DNA from: Sulfurimonas sediminis
GTDB taxonomy: Bacteria; Campylobacterota; Campylobacteria; Campylobacterales; Sulfurimonadaceae
Assembly: GCF_014905115.1 (NCBI RefSeq)
Contig: NZ_CP041235.1
Location: 1,674,001 to 1,738,000, forward strand
DNA: 64,000 nucleotides
Direction of reading: 5' to 3'
Part shown: in pieces, positions 34,272-44,087 of the stretch
Numbering within the stretch: position 1 is the first letter of the stretch
Layout: every line of letters starts with the position of its first letter
Notes under the pieces: model-generated
Database searches by the model: none
What the model was told of the DNA's origin: nothing
What the model saw: only the letters and a program-made list of their open reading frames with translations
Made by a program: the position numbers and the translations under genes

Positions 34272-36158
34272 ATGAGCAAAGTAATAGGTATAGATTTAGG
34301 AACAACAAATTCATGTGTGGCAGTATATGAGGGTGGTGAAGCGAAAATCATTCCAAATGCAGAAGGGAAAAACACAACACCTTCAGTTGTTGCATTTACA
34401 GATAAGGGAGAGGTTTTAGTCGGAGATCCGGCAAAACGTCAGGCTATCACAAATCCGGAAAAAACAATTTCATCTGTCAAAAGAATCATGGGTCTTATGA
34501 TGAATGAAGAGAATGCAAAACTTGCACAGGAAAAAGTAACATATAAGATAGTAGACAAAGACGGTATGGCAGCAGTTGATGTTGCAGGAAAAGTCTACAC
34601 ACCACAGGAGATTTCAGCAAAAATTCTTTCAAAACTAAAAGAAGATGCAGAAAGCTATCTTGGAGAAAAAGTTACTGATGCTGTAATTACCGTTCCGGCA
34701 TACTTTAATGACAGCCAAAGAAAGGCAACAAAAGATGCGGGAACAATTGCAGGACTGAATGTGCTTCGTATTATCAATGAGCCGACTGCATCAGCACTTG
34801 CATACGGTTTAGAGAAAAAATCTGATGAAGATGTATTGGTATATGACCTTGGTGGTGGTACATTTGATGTAACTACACTTGAAATTTCTGACGGAACATT
34901 TGAAGTGCTTTCAACTGATGGAAATGCATTCCTTGGTGGTGATGACTTTGACAACAAAATTGTTGACTGGTTAGCAAGTGAATTCAAAGGAAGTCACGGA
35001 ATTGATCTTAAAAATGACAAAATGGCACTACAGCGTTTAAAAGATGCTGCTGAAAATGCGAAAAAAGAGTTAAGTTCGGCGACAGAAACTGAAATCAACT
35101 TGCCGTTTATCACAATGACAGAAGCAGGTCCACAACACCTGGTTGTAAAACTGACTCGTGCAAAATTTGAGGGAATGATTGAGCCACTTGTTGATGAGAC
35201 TATGGATCATGTTCAGATTGCAATGAAAGATGCAGACTTAAGCAAAGGTGACATCAAAGAGATCATCATGGTTGGTGGTTCTACTCGTGTTCCTTTGGTA
35301 CAAAAAAGAGTTTCTGACTACTTTGACGGCAAAGAGTTAAACAAATCAGTAAACCCTGATGAAGTTGTTGCAGCGGGTGCGGCTATTCAAGGTGGTGTAT
35401 TACGCGGAGATGTAAAAGATGTTCTTTTACTTGATGTTACACCATTATCACTTGGTATTGAAACACTTGGCGGTGTTGCAACAAAAGTTATCGAAAAAGG
35501 AACTACAATTCCTGTAAAAAAATCTCAAATCTTCTCAACTGCAGAAGACAACCAGCCGGCCGTTAGCATTAACGTTGTGCAGGGTGAGAGAGAGTTTGCA
35601 AAAGACAACAAATCTTTAGGTCTGTTTGAACTGACTGATATTCCGGCAGCACCACGCGGTGTACCTCAAATTGAAGTAACATTTGATATTGATGCCAATG
35701 GTATCTTAACAGTCAGCGCAATTGACAAAGGTACAGGAAAAGAGCAAAAAATTACAATCTCAGGTGCTTCAGGATTGAGTGAAGAAGAGATTGAAAAAAT
35801 GGTTCAAGATGCAGAAGCACACAAGGCTGAAGATGAAGCGAGAAAAGCTGTTGTTGAACTCAAAAATCAGGCAGATGCATTGATTGCACAAACTGAAAAA
35901 TCAATGAAAGAGATGGGTGACAATCTTGCAGCTGATGAAAAAGCAAAAATAGAAGCAGCCATCAATGATCTTCAAGATGTTCTAAAAGATGAAAACGCTA
36001 CAAAAGAGCAAATTGAAGAGAAAGTAAAAGCTCTTACAGAAGCAAGCCATAAAATGGCAGAGCAGATGTATAAAAAAGAGCAAGGCGGTGAAGCCGGAGC
36101 TGCAGATGCGGCAAAGAAAAAAGAGGATGACGACGTTATCGATGCTGAGATAGAGTAA
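34272..36158 (+). CDS. dnaK: Chaperone DnaK (Hsp70)
   Basis: A 628-aa cytoplasmic Hsp70. The ATPase domain has [59 protein letters not shown] and [19 protein letters not shown]; the linker is [19 protein letters not shown]; the substrate domain and lid run to an Ala/Lys-rich tail ending [10 protein letters not shown], a normal DnaK end. The ribosome site AAGGAAG is well placed. It follows grpE by 108 bp and shares its stress-controlled promoter, working with GrpE and the CbpA protein. Confidence 0.97.
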   Translation: MSKVIGIDLGTTNSCVAVYEGGEAKIIPNAEGKNTTPSVVAFTDKGEVLVGDPAKRQAITNPEKTISSVKRIMGLMMNEENAKLAQEKVTYKIVDKDGMAAVDVAGKVYTPQEISAKILSKLKEDAESYLGEKVTDAVITVPAYFNDSQRKATKDAGTIAGLNVLRIINEPTASALAYGLEKKSDEDVLVYDLGGGTFDVTTLEISDGTFEVLSTDGNAFLGGDDFDNKIVDWLASEFKGSHGIDLKNDKMALQRLKDAAENAKKELSSATETEINLPFITMTEAGPQHLVVKLTRAKFEGMIEPLVDETMDHVQIAMKDADLSKGDIKEIIMVGGSTRVPLVQKRVSDYFDGKELNKSVNPDEVVAAGAAIQGGVLRGDVKDVLLLDVTPLSLGIETLGGVATKVIEKGTTIPVKKSQIFSTAEDNQPAVSINVVQGEREFAKDNKSLGLFELTDIPAAPRGVPQIEVTFDIDANGILTVSAIDKGTGKEQKITISGASGLSEEEIEKMVQDAEAHKAEDEARKAVVELKNQADALIAQTEKSMKEMGDNLAADEKAKIEAAINDLQDVLKDENATKEQIEEKVKALTEASHKMAEQMYKKEQGGEAGAADAAKKKEDDDVIDAEIE

Positions 36159-36169
36159 TTTACTCTATC
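36149..36169 (+). terminator. Hairpin overlapping the dnaK stop
   Basis: GATAGAGTA-ATT-TACTCTATC forms a perfect 9-bp stem with a 3-base loop and contains the dnaK stop codon. Downstream is T/C-rich (CTCTTTCTTATTT) rather than a pure T-run. It is the likely end of the grpE-dnaK transcript and lies between convergent genes. Confidence 0.6.
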
Positions 36170-36183
36170 TCCATCCCTCTTTC

Positions 36184-36696
36184 TTATTTAAAATCCTTCT
36201 TGGCAATCTGCCAAGCAGAATAAAAATCAACTATTTTTCCACCGTATTTTTTTTGAAATGCTTTTGCATTATCTAAAGATTTAAATGCATATTTACTCAC
36301 TCTACTCATAGTTGCAGGTTTTTTACTCCCGACAACATAATAAGCTTCAGTAACCGGTATAAATTTTAAAGAACTCACATCAACAACCTGAGGATTTTCA
36401 AGTTCAGCACCCTCTTTTATATCTTTTGTTAAACAATGAATAGAACAGTATTGATGTGTTATCCCGTTCTCTTTTGCCGCATGATTTGTTTTATAGAACT
36501 TTACCAAATTCATACCGCATATATGGCAAGATTCTTTATCTTTTCCTTTTTGTAATAAAACAGCTTTTTCCTTAGAAACACTTTGGAACATTCTATGCAC
36601 CGTTTTTTTTGTTTTATGAGGGGTTGCTTTGTGCAATGAAGTGCTACATCCCGTCATCAATACGAGAGACAGTGAAACAAGTAGTGTTTTAACCAT
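36184..36696 (-). CDS. NosL-family copper-binding lipoprotein
   Basis: A 170-aa protein with a lipoprotein signal (LVLMTGC, Cys at 17). The mature part has the NosL features: CHICGMNLVKFYKTNHAA with the Cys-x2-Cys-Gly-Met metal motif, a second pair in YCSIHCLTKDI, and the AYYVVGSKKPATMSRVSKYA and YGGKIVDFYSAW ends. NosL delivers copper to nitrous oxide reductase; many NosL-like proteins occur without nos genes, as here, and probably handle Cu(I) in the periplasm. It is divergent from a thioredoxin-like gene. Confidence 0.85.
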   Translation of the reverse strand: MVKTLLVSLSLVLMTGCSTSLHKATPHKTKKTVHRMFQSVSKEKAVLLQKGKDKESCHICGMNLVKFYKTNHAAKENGITHQYCSIHCLTKDIKEGAELENPQVVDVSSLKFIPVTEAYYVVGSKKPATMSRVSKYAFKSLDNAKAFQKKYGGKIVDFYSAWQIAKKDFK

Positions 36697-36760
36697 GTAT
36701 TTTCCTTTATTTTTTTAACATTTTATCAGTTTATTATTACATTAGTGTTAAGCTTGTCTT

Positions 36761-37258
36761 ATGCTAAAAAAAATAAAACACTACCTCAAAGAAATTATCT
36801 TTTTTGTAATTACGATGACTCTTTTTGCAAATGCTTTAAGTTTGTACAGAAGTCAGGATTTATCACATAGTCCCTTAAGTGTTGAGAGCTTTAAACTTAT
36901 AAATAATCAAGAGTATCAAGTAGTAAAAAACAAACCGGTTTTAGTACACTTTTTGGCCAGTTGGTGTCCTACATGTAAGCTTGAAGCTTCAAATATAGAA
37001 TTTTTATCACACTATTTTGAAGTCATTACCATAGCTGTGAAGTCAGGGAGTGATGAAAAGCTTCAAAAATATCTTGATGAAAACAATTACACTTTCAAAG
37101 TTGTCAATGACCAAAATGGAAAACTCTCCTCAATATTTCATATTTCCGGATTTCCCACTACATTTATCTATGACAAAAACAAAAAAATGGTATTTAGCGA
37201 AGTTGGGTACACTTCAACACCGGGGCTCTATTTAAGAATGCTGTGGGCAGGTAAATAA
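36761..37258 (+). CDS. Membrane-anchored periplasmic thioredoxin-like protein (TlpA/ScsD type)
   Basis: A 165-aa protein with an N-terminal membrane helix (IIFFVITMTLFANALSLYRS) and a thioredoxin fold. The active site is WCPTC in VLVHFLASWCPTCKLEASNI, and the cis-proline is in SGFPTTFIYDKN. Family members reduce or transfer disulfides in the periplasm; ScsD-like ones are tied to copper tolerance and cytochrome maturation. Divergent pairing with the NosL-like lipoprotein suggests a joint role in copper handling, which is inference. Confidence 0.85.
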   Translation: MLKKIKHYLKEIIFFVITMTLFANALSLYRSQDLSHSPLSVESFKLINNQEYQVVKNKPVLVHFLASWCPTCKLEASNIEFLSHYFEVITIAVKSGSDEKLQKYLDENNYTFKVVNDQNGKLSSIFHISGFPTTFIYDKNKKMVFSEVGYTSTPGLYLRMLWAGK

Positions 37259-37276
37259 CTGTAGGGCATTGATATA

Positions 37277-37957
37277 TTAAAGCATCATATATCCAATACC
37301 CCGTATGGTTTTTATGTACTCTTTTGTATTTGCAGGATCAATTTTCTCTTTTAACCTTTTAACCGCAACGTTAACAGTTTTGCGGTGAATGTTTTCTGAA
37401 TCTTTCCATATATGTTTCAGCAGGTAATCTCTGTCTAAAACTCTGCCTCGATGTTGTATAAGAAGTTGCAAAAGAGCTGTTTCCTGTTTTGTCAGATTAA
37501 TATTTTGATCTTGTACAGTGAGTCTTTGTAAACTGAGGTCCAACTGCATATCTTTATACCGTAATTGTTCCACAATATTTTTTGTTTGCATGTCAGAACG
37601 TTTCAAAACTGCTTTAACACGCAGAAGAAGTTCCTCTATATCAAATGGTTTTGTCATATAATCATCACCACCTTTTAAAAACCCGTGTTTAATATCTTCT
37701 TGTGAGTTTTTAGCAGAGAGAAAAATAACAGGTATGTTAATATTTTTGTTACGAAGCATTTCAACATATAAGCTGCCTTCAATTTCAGGAAGTGATCTGT
37801 CCATCAAAATCAAATCAATTGATTCTTGCACTAAAGCTTCCCGTACATGTTTTGTATTCAAAAATCCCATAACATCATAACCGGCTGATTGCAGTGTATA
37901 CTCCAACAGCTCTAATATATCACTGTCATCATCAACAATAAGAATATGCTTTTTCAT
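37277..37957 (-). CDS. Response regulator, OmpR/PhoB family, orphan
   Basis: A 226-aa transcription factor. The receiver (1-118) has the acidic pocket in ILIVDDDSDILELLEYTL, the phospho-acceptor Asp53 in DLILMDRSLPE, and the switch Lys in DDYMTKPFDIEELLLRVK. The winged-helix domain (about 130-224) has NLTKQETALLQLLIQHRGRV, VNVAVKRLKEKIDPANTKEY and IRGIGYM. The start at 37957 has GGAG 5 bases upstream; a longer frame lacks a ribosome site. No histidine kinase is adjacent. It follows the TonB-dependent receptor by 67 bp and may be part of that operon, making it a candidate regulator of the Pho-box-like repeats upstream. Confidence 0.9.
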   Translation of the reverse strand: MKKHILIVDDDSDILELLEYTLQSAGYDVMGFLNTKHVREALVQESIDLILMDRSLPEIEGSLYVEMLRNKNINIPVIFLSAKNSQEDIKHGFLKGGDDYMTKPFDIEELLLRVKAVLKRSDMQTKNIVEQLRYKDMQLDLSLQRLTVQDQNINLTKQETALLQLLIQHRGRVLDRDYLLKHIWKDSENIHRKTVNVAVKRLKEKIDPANTKEYIKTIRGIGYMML

Positions 37958-37993
37958 AGAAGCTCCATTATTTATTTTTCTCTGCATTTAAAT

Positions 37994-38013
37994 TTTTACA
38001 TCACTCTGTAAAA
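37994..38013. repeat. Hairpin between the receptor gene and the response regulator
   Basis: TTTTACA and TGTAAAA flank a 6-base loop. It is AT-rich with only a short T-run on the minus strand, so it could be a weak terminator of the receptor transcript or an operator for the response-regulator gene. Confidence 0.4.
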
Positions 38014-38024
38014 CAAAATGATGT

Positions 38025-41000
38025 TTAATACTTATAGCTGAAGGAAAAGCTATAAAACCGGCCGGTACGGAATTTTTTGGTAACATTGGATCGGCTTCCC
38101 TGATACCAAATTGTCTCTTCGTCAAGAAGGTTCTTTAATCTTAGTCTCAGGGCAATATGGTTCTTAAATTTTTCTATCCAAACAAAATCAACAATTTGCG
38201 GAGGTACCTCATAATGGTCAGGATAACGCTCACCTGCATCAATCATACCGACTTTACGGATACGTTCACCCATTTTATTGTACGAAAGTGTTACACTTCT
38301 ATCTTTCTTTTCATAACCAACGGTTACATTCACAACAGTAGGCGAGAGCCCTTGCAACTCTCTTTTATTTGTTGTATACAGTTCTTGCTGCTGAGGCGTA
38401 AGATTGACTTCTGATTTCGTATAGGAAAAATTTCCAGAAAAATACCATCGTTTAAAAGAGTTGGCAATAAAATCAAAATTTTTTCTCCCATCAAGTTCAA
38501 TCCCATAAAGTGTTGCATAGTCTGCATTGGCATAACTGTATCTTGGCAAAGAAGAGGTGGGTAACAAAACATCCTCAATAGGTTTATCTAAATATTTGTA
38601 GAATGTACCAAAAGTTATATTCTCTGTTGATGAAAAATAGTGAGAAAATCTCAGATCATAGTTTGTTATGTCTGTATTTTTCAAATCCGGATTCCCCTTT
38701 ACTGTTGCTATGTCATAGGGATGAAAATACTCGGTATCTGTAAATTCTCTTAAATCCGGAACAATATACGTTTGTGAATAGGCAAAGTTTATCTGATTCT
38801 TTTTATCAAAAATATACTTGAATGTCATACTTGGTAAAACAGAATTGAAAGACAAGTTTTCAGGCACTTTTTCTATTGGTATAAACAGGTTGTTAAAATT
38901 TGTATACTGATAAACAGTTTGTTGAAAGTCTGTACTTCTGGCACCTATCAGGAGCTCTGTCTTCTTTGTAGGTTTTAAGAACAGGTTTGCATACGTACTC
39001 GTCTCATCAACCTCAGCATCATACCAGTACGCTGGTTGAAAAGAGATATCAAGAGAAAAATCATCAAGATATTTATTATAGATTGTATCTATATCCTCAG
39101 TTAGTCTTCCTGCATTGCTTGACTGATTCACACGATATTTGTTATAACGGGATTCTCTTGTTTTTGCACTGTTGCTCCAACCGATTTCGAGATAATCATC
39201 CTTGCTCAGAAGTTCAAATTCTGTTCTGTTTTTAAGATAAAATGCCATCAGGTCATCATTTGTTGTAAGATTTAAAAAAACATTTGGTGCATATCTGTCC
39301 AGGTAAGGATCTCCAATCTGTACACCATCCAATCCTATATTTCTAAAATAGGTATATCGGTAGTTTGAAGGCTGGTCAAGAAGGGCCTGCGTTATTTCAG
39401 CACCAAAAGAAAATTTATTTTTTAAATCAACAACACTGTAAAGCATATCTCCTGAAAATTGACTGGCAAGCAGTGTTCTTTCTTCCCAGTTTAAATCATA
39501 AGTAATTCTCCAGTCGTCATTTGATCCTGCAACACCATCTGTAATTTTCGTTACCTTTTCAGATATTTTGCTGTAAAGCTGTGTGAACTTTAAATTTAAA
39601 ACATTGGCATAACTATAATGAACATTTAAAATTGCAGAGTTTTTATACTGATCAACCGTTTTGTATACATCTCCTTCTTGATTTGGTGTTTCATAGAGTG
39701 TATCAGTTGCCTGGTTATAATTATAATTGTAATACTTCTCCTCTCTATACGTATGATCCTGACCATAAGAGTAGTTTGCAAAAACTGCAATATGCCCTCT
39801 GTTAGCAATATCTTGATTATACGCTCCTTCTATTGACACTTTTCCGCCAGGAGCTAATGTCTGTGGAGTAATATTAAAACTTCTCTGTGTAATCTGTTGC
39901 ATATACTCAGCATTATTTGCCGGATCAAAAGAGGGAACACGCTCACCTACAACAATTTTTGAATCTTTTAAAATATCAGAAGGTATAGCTCTGTACCCGT
40001 TATCATACCCAAGCCAATCAGTAGAGCTGCCTTCATAGTTTGCTACCTTTTTTCCGGTATAAGAGTTCATTTTCAGTTCTGTTGTAATTCTAAAATAGTT
40101 CTCTTTTGCCTGTTCTTTTGTTCGGATATTCACATATCCTCCGCCAAAGCTTGCCGGTATATCTGCCGTTGCACTCTTTTGCACCTGCATAGACCCAATA
40201 ACCGCTGCCGGAAATATATCCAAAGGAACCGTTCTTCTTTGCGGGTCCGGAGACGGCAGTGGCATAGAGTTCATTTCAACATTTGAGTATCTTCCTCCCA
40301 AACCACGGACATAAACATCACTTCCGTCAACTATCGTCACACCGGTAATTCGCTTTAATGCTCCGGCTGCATCACTGTCTCCTTGTCTGGCAATCTGCTC
40401 ATTGCCCACAATATTTGTAATAGCATTGGCATTTTTTTCTTCATTCATGGTTGCAGCAATACTTCCCTTTACCTGAGGCGCCAAAACAATAAATTCTTCA
40501 AGTTCCATACTTGCAGGTGTCAATTTTACAGTGACTTTATGTGTTTTGTCTTTTTTTACTCTGATGTTATTCAGGGTTTGCGCACTGTATTCTGAATGGA
40601 CTATTGAAATACTTAGATTTGTATCCGCCGGTATAGTAATACTGAAACTGCCGTTTTCATCAGTTCTTGCATCTATATCAGTACCTTTGACAAAGATTCT
40701 TGCATTTGCCACACCTTTGCCGTCTTCCTCACTGAGAACGCTTCCTTGCAAGATTGCAAAATTTTTGGCAACTATACTGTTTGTATCACCTACCGGTGTA
40801 TCAATTTCCACATAGGGTACAGCACTGTTTTCTTTAAAAGTCGCAATAAGCTGTGTATCTCGGGAATCTTTAATAGTAACAGTTTTTTTTGTATATCCGA
40901 GATTATGGTCTTGATTATCTTTGGCAAAAATCTCTATCTGATGTTTTCCTGTTTCCAAAACAATCTCTACACTTCCATCTTCATCAGTATAATATTTATA

Positions 41001-41141
41001 TTTTCCATCGACTAAAATCTCATTGTTTTCCAGTGGCATCCCGTTTAAAAAGGAAAATACGGAAGCCGAACCCGTATCTTCTGCATAAAGACTGCCTATG
41101 CTACACAGAGTTATCAGTAATATCTTAAATAACTGTTTCAT
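38025..41141 (-). CDS. TonB-dependent outer-membrane receptor with N-terminal regulatory-type domains
   Basis: A 1038-aa outer-membrane gated channel. Signal peptide 1-20; a beta domain of PEGA or similar type (about 25-105); a carboxypeptidase-regulatory-like domain (about 128-208, GVANARIFVKGTDIDARTDE); a candidate TonB box ELEEFIVLA near 213; plug (about 235-345) with VTIVDGSDVYVRGLGGRYSN and TADIPASFGGGYVNIRTKEQ; then a barrel ending KFRTGRFYSFSFSYKY. The ligand cannot be read from sequence. It directly follows the TPR gene at the end of the DUF3450-ExbB-ExbD-TonB operon, so it is presumably energised by that dedicated system. Confidence 0.92.
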   Translation of the reverse strand: MKQLFKILLITLCSIGSLYAEDTGSASVFSFLNGMPLENNEILVDGKYKYYTDEDGSVEIVLETGKHQIEIFAKDNQDHNLGYTKKTVTIKDSRDTQLIATFKENSAVPYVEIDTPVGDTNSIVAKNFAILQGSVLSEEDGKGVANARIFVKGTDIDARTDENGSFSITIPADTNLSISIVHSEYSAQTLNNIRVKKDKTHKVTVKLTPASMELEEFIVLAPQVKGSIAATMNEEKNANAITNIVGNEQIARQGDSDAAGALKRITGVTIVDGSDVYVRGLGGRYSNVEMNSMPLPSPDPQRRTVPLDIFPAAVIGSMQVQKSATADIPASFGGGYVNIRTKEQAKENYFRITTELKMNSYTGKKVANYEGSSTDWLGYDNGYRAIPSDILKDSKIVVGERVPSFDPANNAEYMQQITQRSFNITPQTLAPGGKVSIEGAYNQDIANRGHIAVFANYSYGQDHTYREEKYYNYNYNQATDTLYETPNQEGDVYKTVDQYKNSAILNVHYSYANVLNLKFTQLYSKISEKVTKITDGVAGSNDDWRITYDLNWEERTLLASQFSGDMLYSVVDLKNKFSFGAEITQALLDQPSNYRYTYFRNIGLDGVQIGDPYLDRYAPNVFLNLTTNDDLMAFYLKNRTEFELLSKDDYLEIGWSNSAKTRESRYNKYRVNQSSNAGRLTEDIDTIYNKYLDDFSLDISFQPAYWYDAEVDETSTYANLFLKPTKKTELLIGARSTDFQQTVYQYTNFNNLFIPIEKVPENLSFNSVLPSMTFKYIFDKKNQINFAYSQTYIVPDLREFTDTEYFHPYDIATVKGNPDLKNTDITNYDLRFSHYFSSTENITFGTFYKYLDKPIEDVLLPTSSLPRYSYANADYATLYGIELDGRKNFDFIANSFKRWYFSGNFSYTKSEVNLTPQQQELYTTNKRELQGLSPTVVNVTVGYEKKDRSVTLSYNKMGERIRKVGMIDAGERYPDHYEVPPQIVDFVWIEKFKNHIALRLRLKNLLDEETIWYQGSRSNVTKKFRTGRFYSFSFSYKY

Positions 41142-42422
41142 TTATAAACACTCCAGACTGTTGTTTGTACATTTTTCTATATTTTTTCTAATGATTGTTG
41201 CTTTATTAAAAAGCTCGCTGTTTGAAATATGCTTCAGCTCTTTTTCGGCATTTTTGTAATCACCTGCCATATAATACGAATAGGCAAGAGCATACCGAAG
41301 ATTATCATCATCAAGCATTTTATAACGAAGCAGCGCTTTTTTCAGTCCTATAATCTTTCTAAACTCTTGCGCATCAAGGTAAAGTGCTATTTTTTGTTTC
41401 AATTTTTCCACCTTGTCTATATTGTGCGTATTAAGATAGAGTGCATGTGTAGTTTGTCCCACACGTCTATTCATCTCCACAGCATCCTTGAGATACTTTT
41501 TGTCAAAATAAGAACTCTCTTCAAAGAGATTTGCTGTCGTAAATTTCATATCTTTTTTAAGATATAAATGCCCCAGCAAAAAACTTAATTTTGCATTTTT
41601 TGGAAATTTCAGTTTCGCATCTTCGAGTATTTCAACAGCACTGTCAATCTGGTTTGCCTCAAGAAGCATCTGTGCAAGTGCTATATACTCTTTTGGACTA
41701 CTGTTGACTTGCTGCATATACTCTTTTGCTGTTTTTATGGCGGATTGATACAATCCAAAATCAGCAAGATAGTAAAATTTTTGTTTCAGCAATACAGTAC
41801 TGCTTTTTGGAAAGAGTTTCATACCTGTACTCAATGCTTTAATGGCACTGTCATACGCTTTGGTTTTGTAATAACATTCCGCTCTCAAAGTAAAAAGCTC
41901 AGCACGGTTTTTTCCTTTTTCACCTGCATTGTCAAGACTTTTGACTGTGTTTTTGTAATCTTTAATCTTGTGATACTCTGAAGCCAGATACATGTAAAGC
42001 TGTTCTAACTTTTCCTGTCGTTTCTTTTTAGGATTAAATTCCGGTTGTCTGCTTTTTTCCTTTTCATGACTTCCTATAGAAAAAAGATACTTCTCCTGTA
42101 TTTCAACTTTCGGAGCTTTAAACTCTTTTATTTTTGTAGCTTCTATTGCCTCTCTATAAGCTTGTATTGCCTCTTTTGTTTTTCCTTCTTTAGAGTATAA
42201 AACACCCAGGACCGTATAATATTTAGCCGCATCAAAAGTTGGAGATTTTTGATTTACAATATCCAGTTCCTCATGTGCTTTTTCATATTTCCCGTCATAT
42301 ATCATTAATGTCGCAAGTGCAATATGATCAATAGAAACCGCATCATCCTTTTTGGCAATAACATGACTGCTTAAAAGCAGTGTTAGCAACAAACTCTGTA
42401 ATATTTTTGTAAACATTTGCAT
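41142..42422 (-). CDS. Periplasmic TPR protein of the TonB system
   Basis: A 426-aa protein with a signal peptide (ILQSLLLTLLLSSHVIA) and at least eight tetratricopeptide-like repeats, for example YTVLGVLYSKEGKTKEAIQA, LYMYLASEYHKIKDYKNTVK and RYALAYSYYMAGDYKNAEKE. TPR proteins lie at this position in Vibrio- and Shewanella-type TonB2 clusters and are thought to link inner-membrane TonB parts to receptors. It starts 4 bases after the tonB stop and its stop abuts the receptor's ATG, so all are one transcript. Confidence 0.85.
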   Translation of the reverse strand: MQMFTKILQSLLLTLLLSSHVIAKKDDAVSIDHIALATLMIYDGKYEKAHEELDIVNQKSPTFDAAKYYTVLGVLYSKEGKTKEAIQAYREAIEATKIKEFKAPKVEIQEKYLFSIGSHEKEKSRQPEFNPKKKRQEKLEQLYMYLASEYHKIKDYKNTVKSLDNAGEKGKNRAELFTLRAECYYKTKAYDSAIKALSTGMKLFPKSSTVLLKQKFYYLADFGLYQSAIKTAKEYMQQVNSSPKEYIALAQMLLEANQIDSAVEILEDAKLKFPKNAKLSFLLGHLYLKKDMKFTTANLFEESSYFDKKYLKDAVEMNRRVGQTTHALYLNTHNIDKVEKLKQKIALYLDAQEFRKIIGLKKALLRYKMLDDDNLRYALAYSYYMAGDYKNAEKELKHISNSELFNKATIIRKNIEKCTNNSLECL

Positions 42423-42425
42423 TCC

Positions 42426-43061
42426 CTACTGAAATCTAATTTTTTGTTTAGCCCACATTTTCACAGGCTTACCTTTATATCTAGCAGGGCTAAATCTCCA
42501 TGAGTAAACAGCATCAAGCGCTGCTTGGTCAAATATTCCGGTTGGCTGAGATTCTAAAACTTTGGCAATCTCGACATTTCCGTCTTTTCCAATAAGAATA
42601 TTAATAACCACATACCCTTTGATACCATTTTTTGCAGCATCTTCAGGATACTCCAATGGTGGTCTTGATACAATGCTTGGTTTTACATCCACCGTATTTT
42701 CATTCATAATTGTATCTTGCACAATATCTTCAAGCAGTTTATTCGCATCACCTGCGATATTGTCAGTTTGAAACTCCGGAATATCCATAGCAATACCTGC
42801 CAATGATGAGTCTAAATTTGGCAACGGTGCTTTTGGCTGCGCCTTTTTTGGCCTTGGTTTTTGTTTAGGTTTTGGTTTTTCAGGTGTTACTTTGGTTTTC
42901 ACACTTTTTATCTGTCGTATCTCTTTTTTAACAACAGGCTCTTTTTTTTCGATATTTTTGTTAAAGGAAACAACAAGCACAACCATCAAAATTCCGCCAA
43001 AGAGCATAATAAGAAGTGCTGATAAAGTTCTTCCTTTTGTTGAATATTTTTTTTCAGGCAT
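42426..43061 (-). CDS. tonB: TonB energy transducer
   Basis: A 211-aa protein with a cytoplasmic N-terminus, one membrane helix (LSALLIMLFGGILMVVLVVS), a Lys/Pro-rich periplasmic spacer (PEKPKPKQKPRPKKAQPKAP) and the C-terminal TonB domain (RPPLEYPEDAAKNGIKGYVV, FDQAALDAVYSWRFSPARYK). It passes proton-motive energy from ExbB/ExbD to the outer-membrane receptor. The ATG at 43061, 7 bases after the exbD stop, is chosen over a longer frame starting at 43130 that would overlap exbD by 62 bases. Confidence 0.93.
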   Translation of the reverse strand: MPEKKYSTKGRTLSALLIMLFGGILMVVLVVSFNKNIEKKEPVVKKEIRQIKSVKTKVTPEKPKPKQKPRPKKAQPKAPLPNLDSSLAGIAMDIPEFQTDNIAGDANKLLEDIVQDTIMNENTVDVKPSIVSRPPLEYPEDAAKNGIKGYVVINILIGKDGNVEIAKVLESQPTGIFDQAALDAVYSWRFSPARYKGKPVKMWAKQKIRFQ

Positions 43062-43068
43062 TATTTGT

Positions 43069-43473
43069 TTATCCCATCTCTTTAGTGGTAGAAACCGCGA
43101 CATCTTTAGCACCACTTTGGCGTATTTCATCTACAACATCAATAAGAACATTGACGGCAATAGTGTCATCGCTTACAACCAATACCGATTTTTCTGTTGA
43201 TGCGCGTAAAAGGTCTCTGAGTTTGCTCTGTATCGCCCATAATTTTACCGGTTGGTTATCTATATAAATTTCACTGTTATTATCTATATATACCCGTATA
43301 ACCTTTGTTGACGCAAGCGATGCTGATGCTGCTGAAGGACGGTTTAAATCTAATTTCATATCTTTTACAAACGTCGTCGTCACCATAAAAAATATAAGAA
43401 GAATAAAAACCATATCTATTAGTGGCGAAACATCAACAGTATCTACGTTTTGGCTTTTTTGTCTAAATCTCAT
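43069..43473 (-). CDS. exbD: ExbD-family proton-channel protein
   Basis: A 134-aa inner-membrane protein: short cytoplasmic start, one membrane helix with the essential Asp (DVSPLIDMVFILLIFFMVTT), then a periplasmic domain (about 45-134, IYIDNQPVKLWAIQSKLRDL). ExbD sits in the pore of the ExbB pentamer and uses the proton gradient to drive TonB. It overlaps the upstream exbB gene by 4 bases. Confidence 0.94.
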   Translation of the reverse strand: MRFRQKSQNVDTVDVSPLIDMVFILLIFFMVTTTFVKDMKLDLNRPSAASASLASTKVIRVYIDNNSEIYIDNQPVKLWAIQSKLRDLLRASTEKSVLVVSDDTIAVNVLIDVVDEIRQSGAKDVAVSTTKEMG

Positions 43474-44087
43474 TTTTCATCCTTTGTACTGAGTATGTCC
43501 ACAATTTGTTCAAATTCAAGTATGAACTGCTCTTCTTTTTTATCTAAAATTTTTCCTATAATCAAACCCGGTACGGCGACAACAAGACCAAGCTCTGTTG
43601 TAAACAAAGCTTTTGAAATACCGCCGGCAATAGAGTCTCCCTGTGAAAACATAGAGCTTGACTGCAGTGCGTCAAAAGTTTCAATCATTCCTGCAACAGT
43701 TCCCAAAAGTCCTACAAGAGGAGCCAGAATGACTATTGTTTTTACCAAAATTGAGTATTTTCCTATTAGTATTATGTATGGAAAAATCGCATCATAAATA
43801 AATGCCCGTGGCTTTTTACCAATACTTTGCGCTGTTTTATATGCTTGTATCGAATCAGCAACAACATAGTCTAAAAGACCGGAATATTTTTTTTCGCTGC
43901 CTCTTTTTTCATGTTTTTCTATAAGACGTCTTACATTGCCACGCGTCCCTCTTTTAAGAGTAAGATAGCGATAACCGATGCCGTACCACAAAAGCAGATT
44001 CAGTGCGAAAAGTACCCACATGATGATTCCACCAGAGTTCATAATATTTATGAACTGATTCCAGTAGACTAATATCTCGTTCATCAT
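43470..44087 (-). CDS. exbB: ExbB-family (MotA/TolQ/ExbB) proton-channel protein
   Basis: A 205-aa inner-membrane protein with three membrane helices: GGIIMWVLFALNLLLWYGIG, and the pair in KTIVILAPLVGLLGTVAGMI and FTTELGLVVAVPGLIIGKIL, the last two being the MotA/TolQ/ExbB signature. Its short form matches ExbB2 of TonB2-type systems. It overlaps exbD and the longer ExbB paralogue by 4 bases each. Confidence 0.93.
   Translation of the reverse strand: MMNEILVYWNQFINIMNSGGIIMWVLFALNLLLWYGIGYRYLTLKRGTRGNVRRLIEKHEKRGSEKKYSGLLDYVVADSIQAYKTAQSIGKKPRAFIYDAIFPYIILIGKYSILVKTIVILAPLVGLLGTVAGMIETFDALQSSSMFSQGDSIAGGISKALFTTELGLVVAVPGLIIGKILDKKEEQFILEFEQIVDILSTKDEK

Noticed and set aside
43062-43130. Longer TonB N-terminus starting at 43130
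   Set aside because: It would overlap exbD by 62 bases; the ATG at 43061 follows the exbD stop by 7 bases and leaves the normal short cytoplasmic segment.
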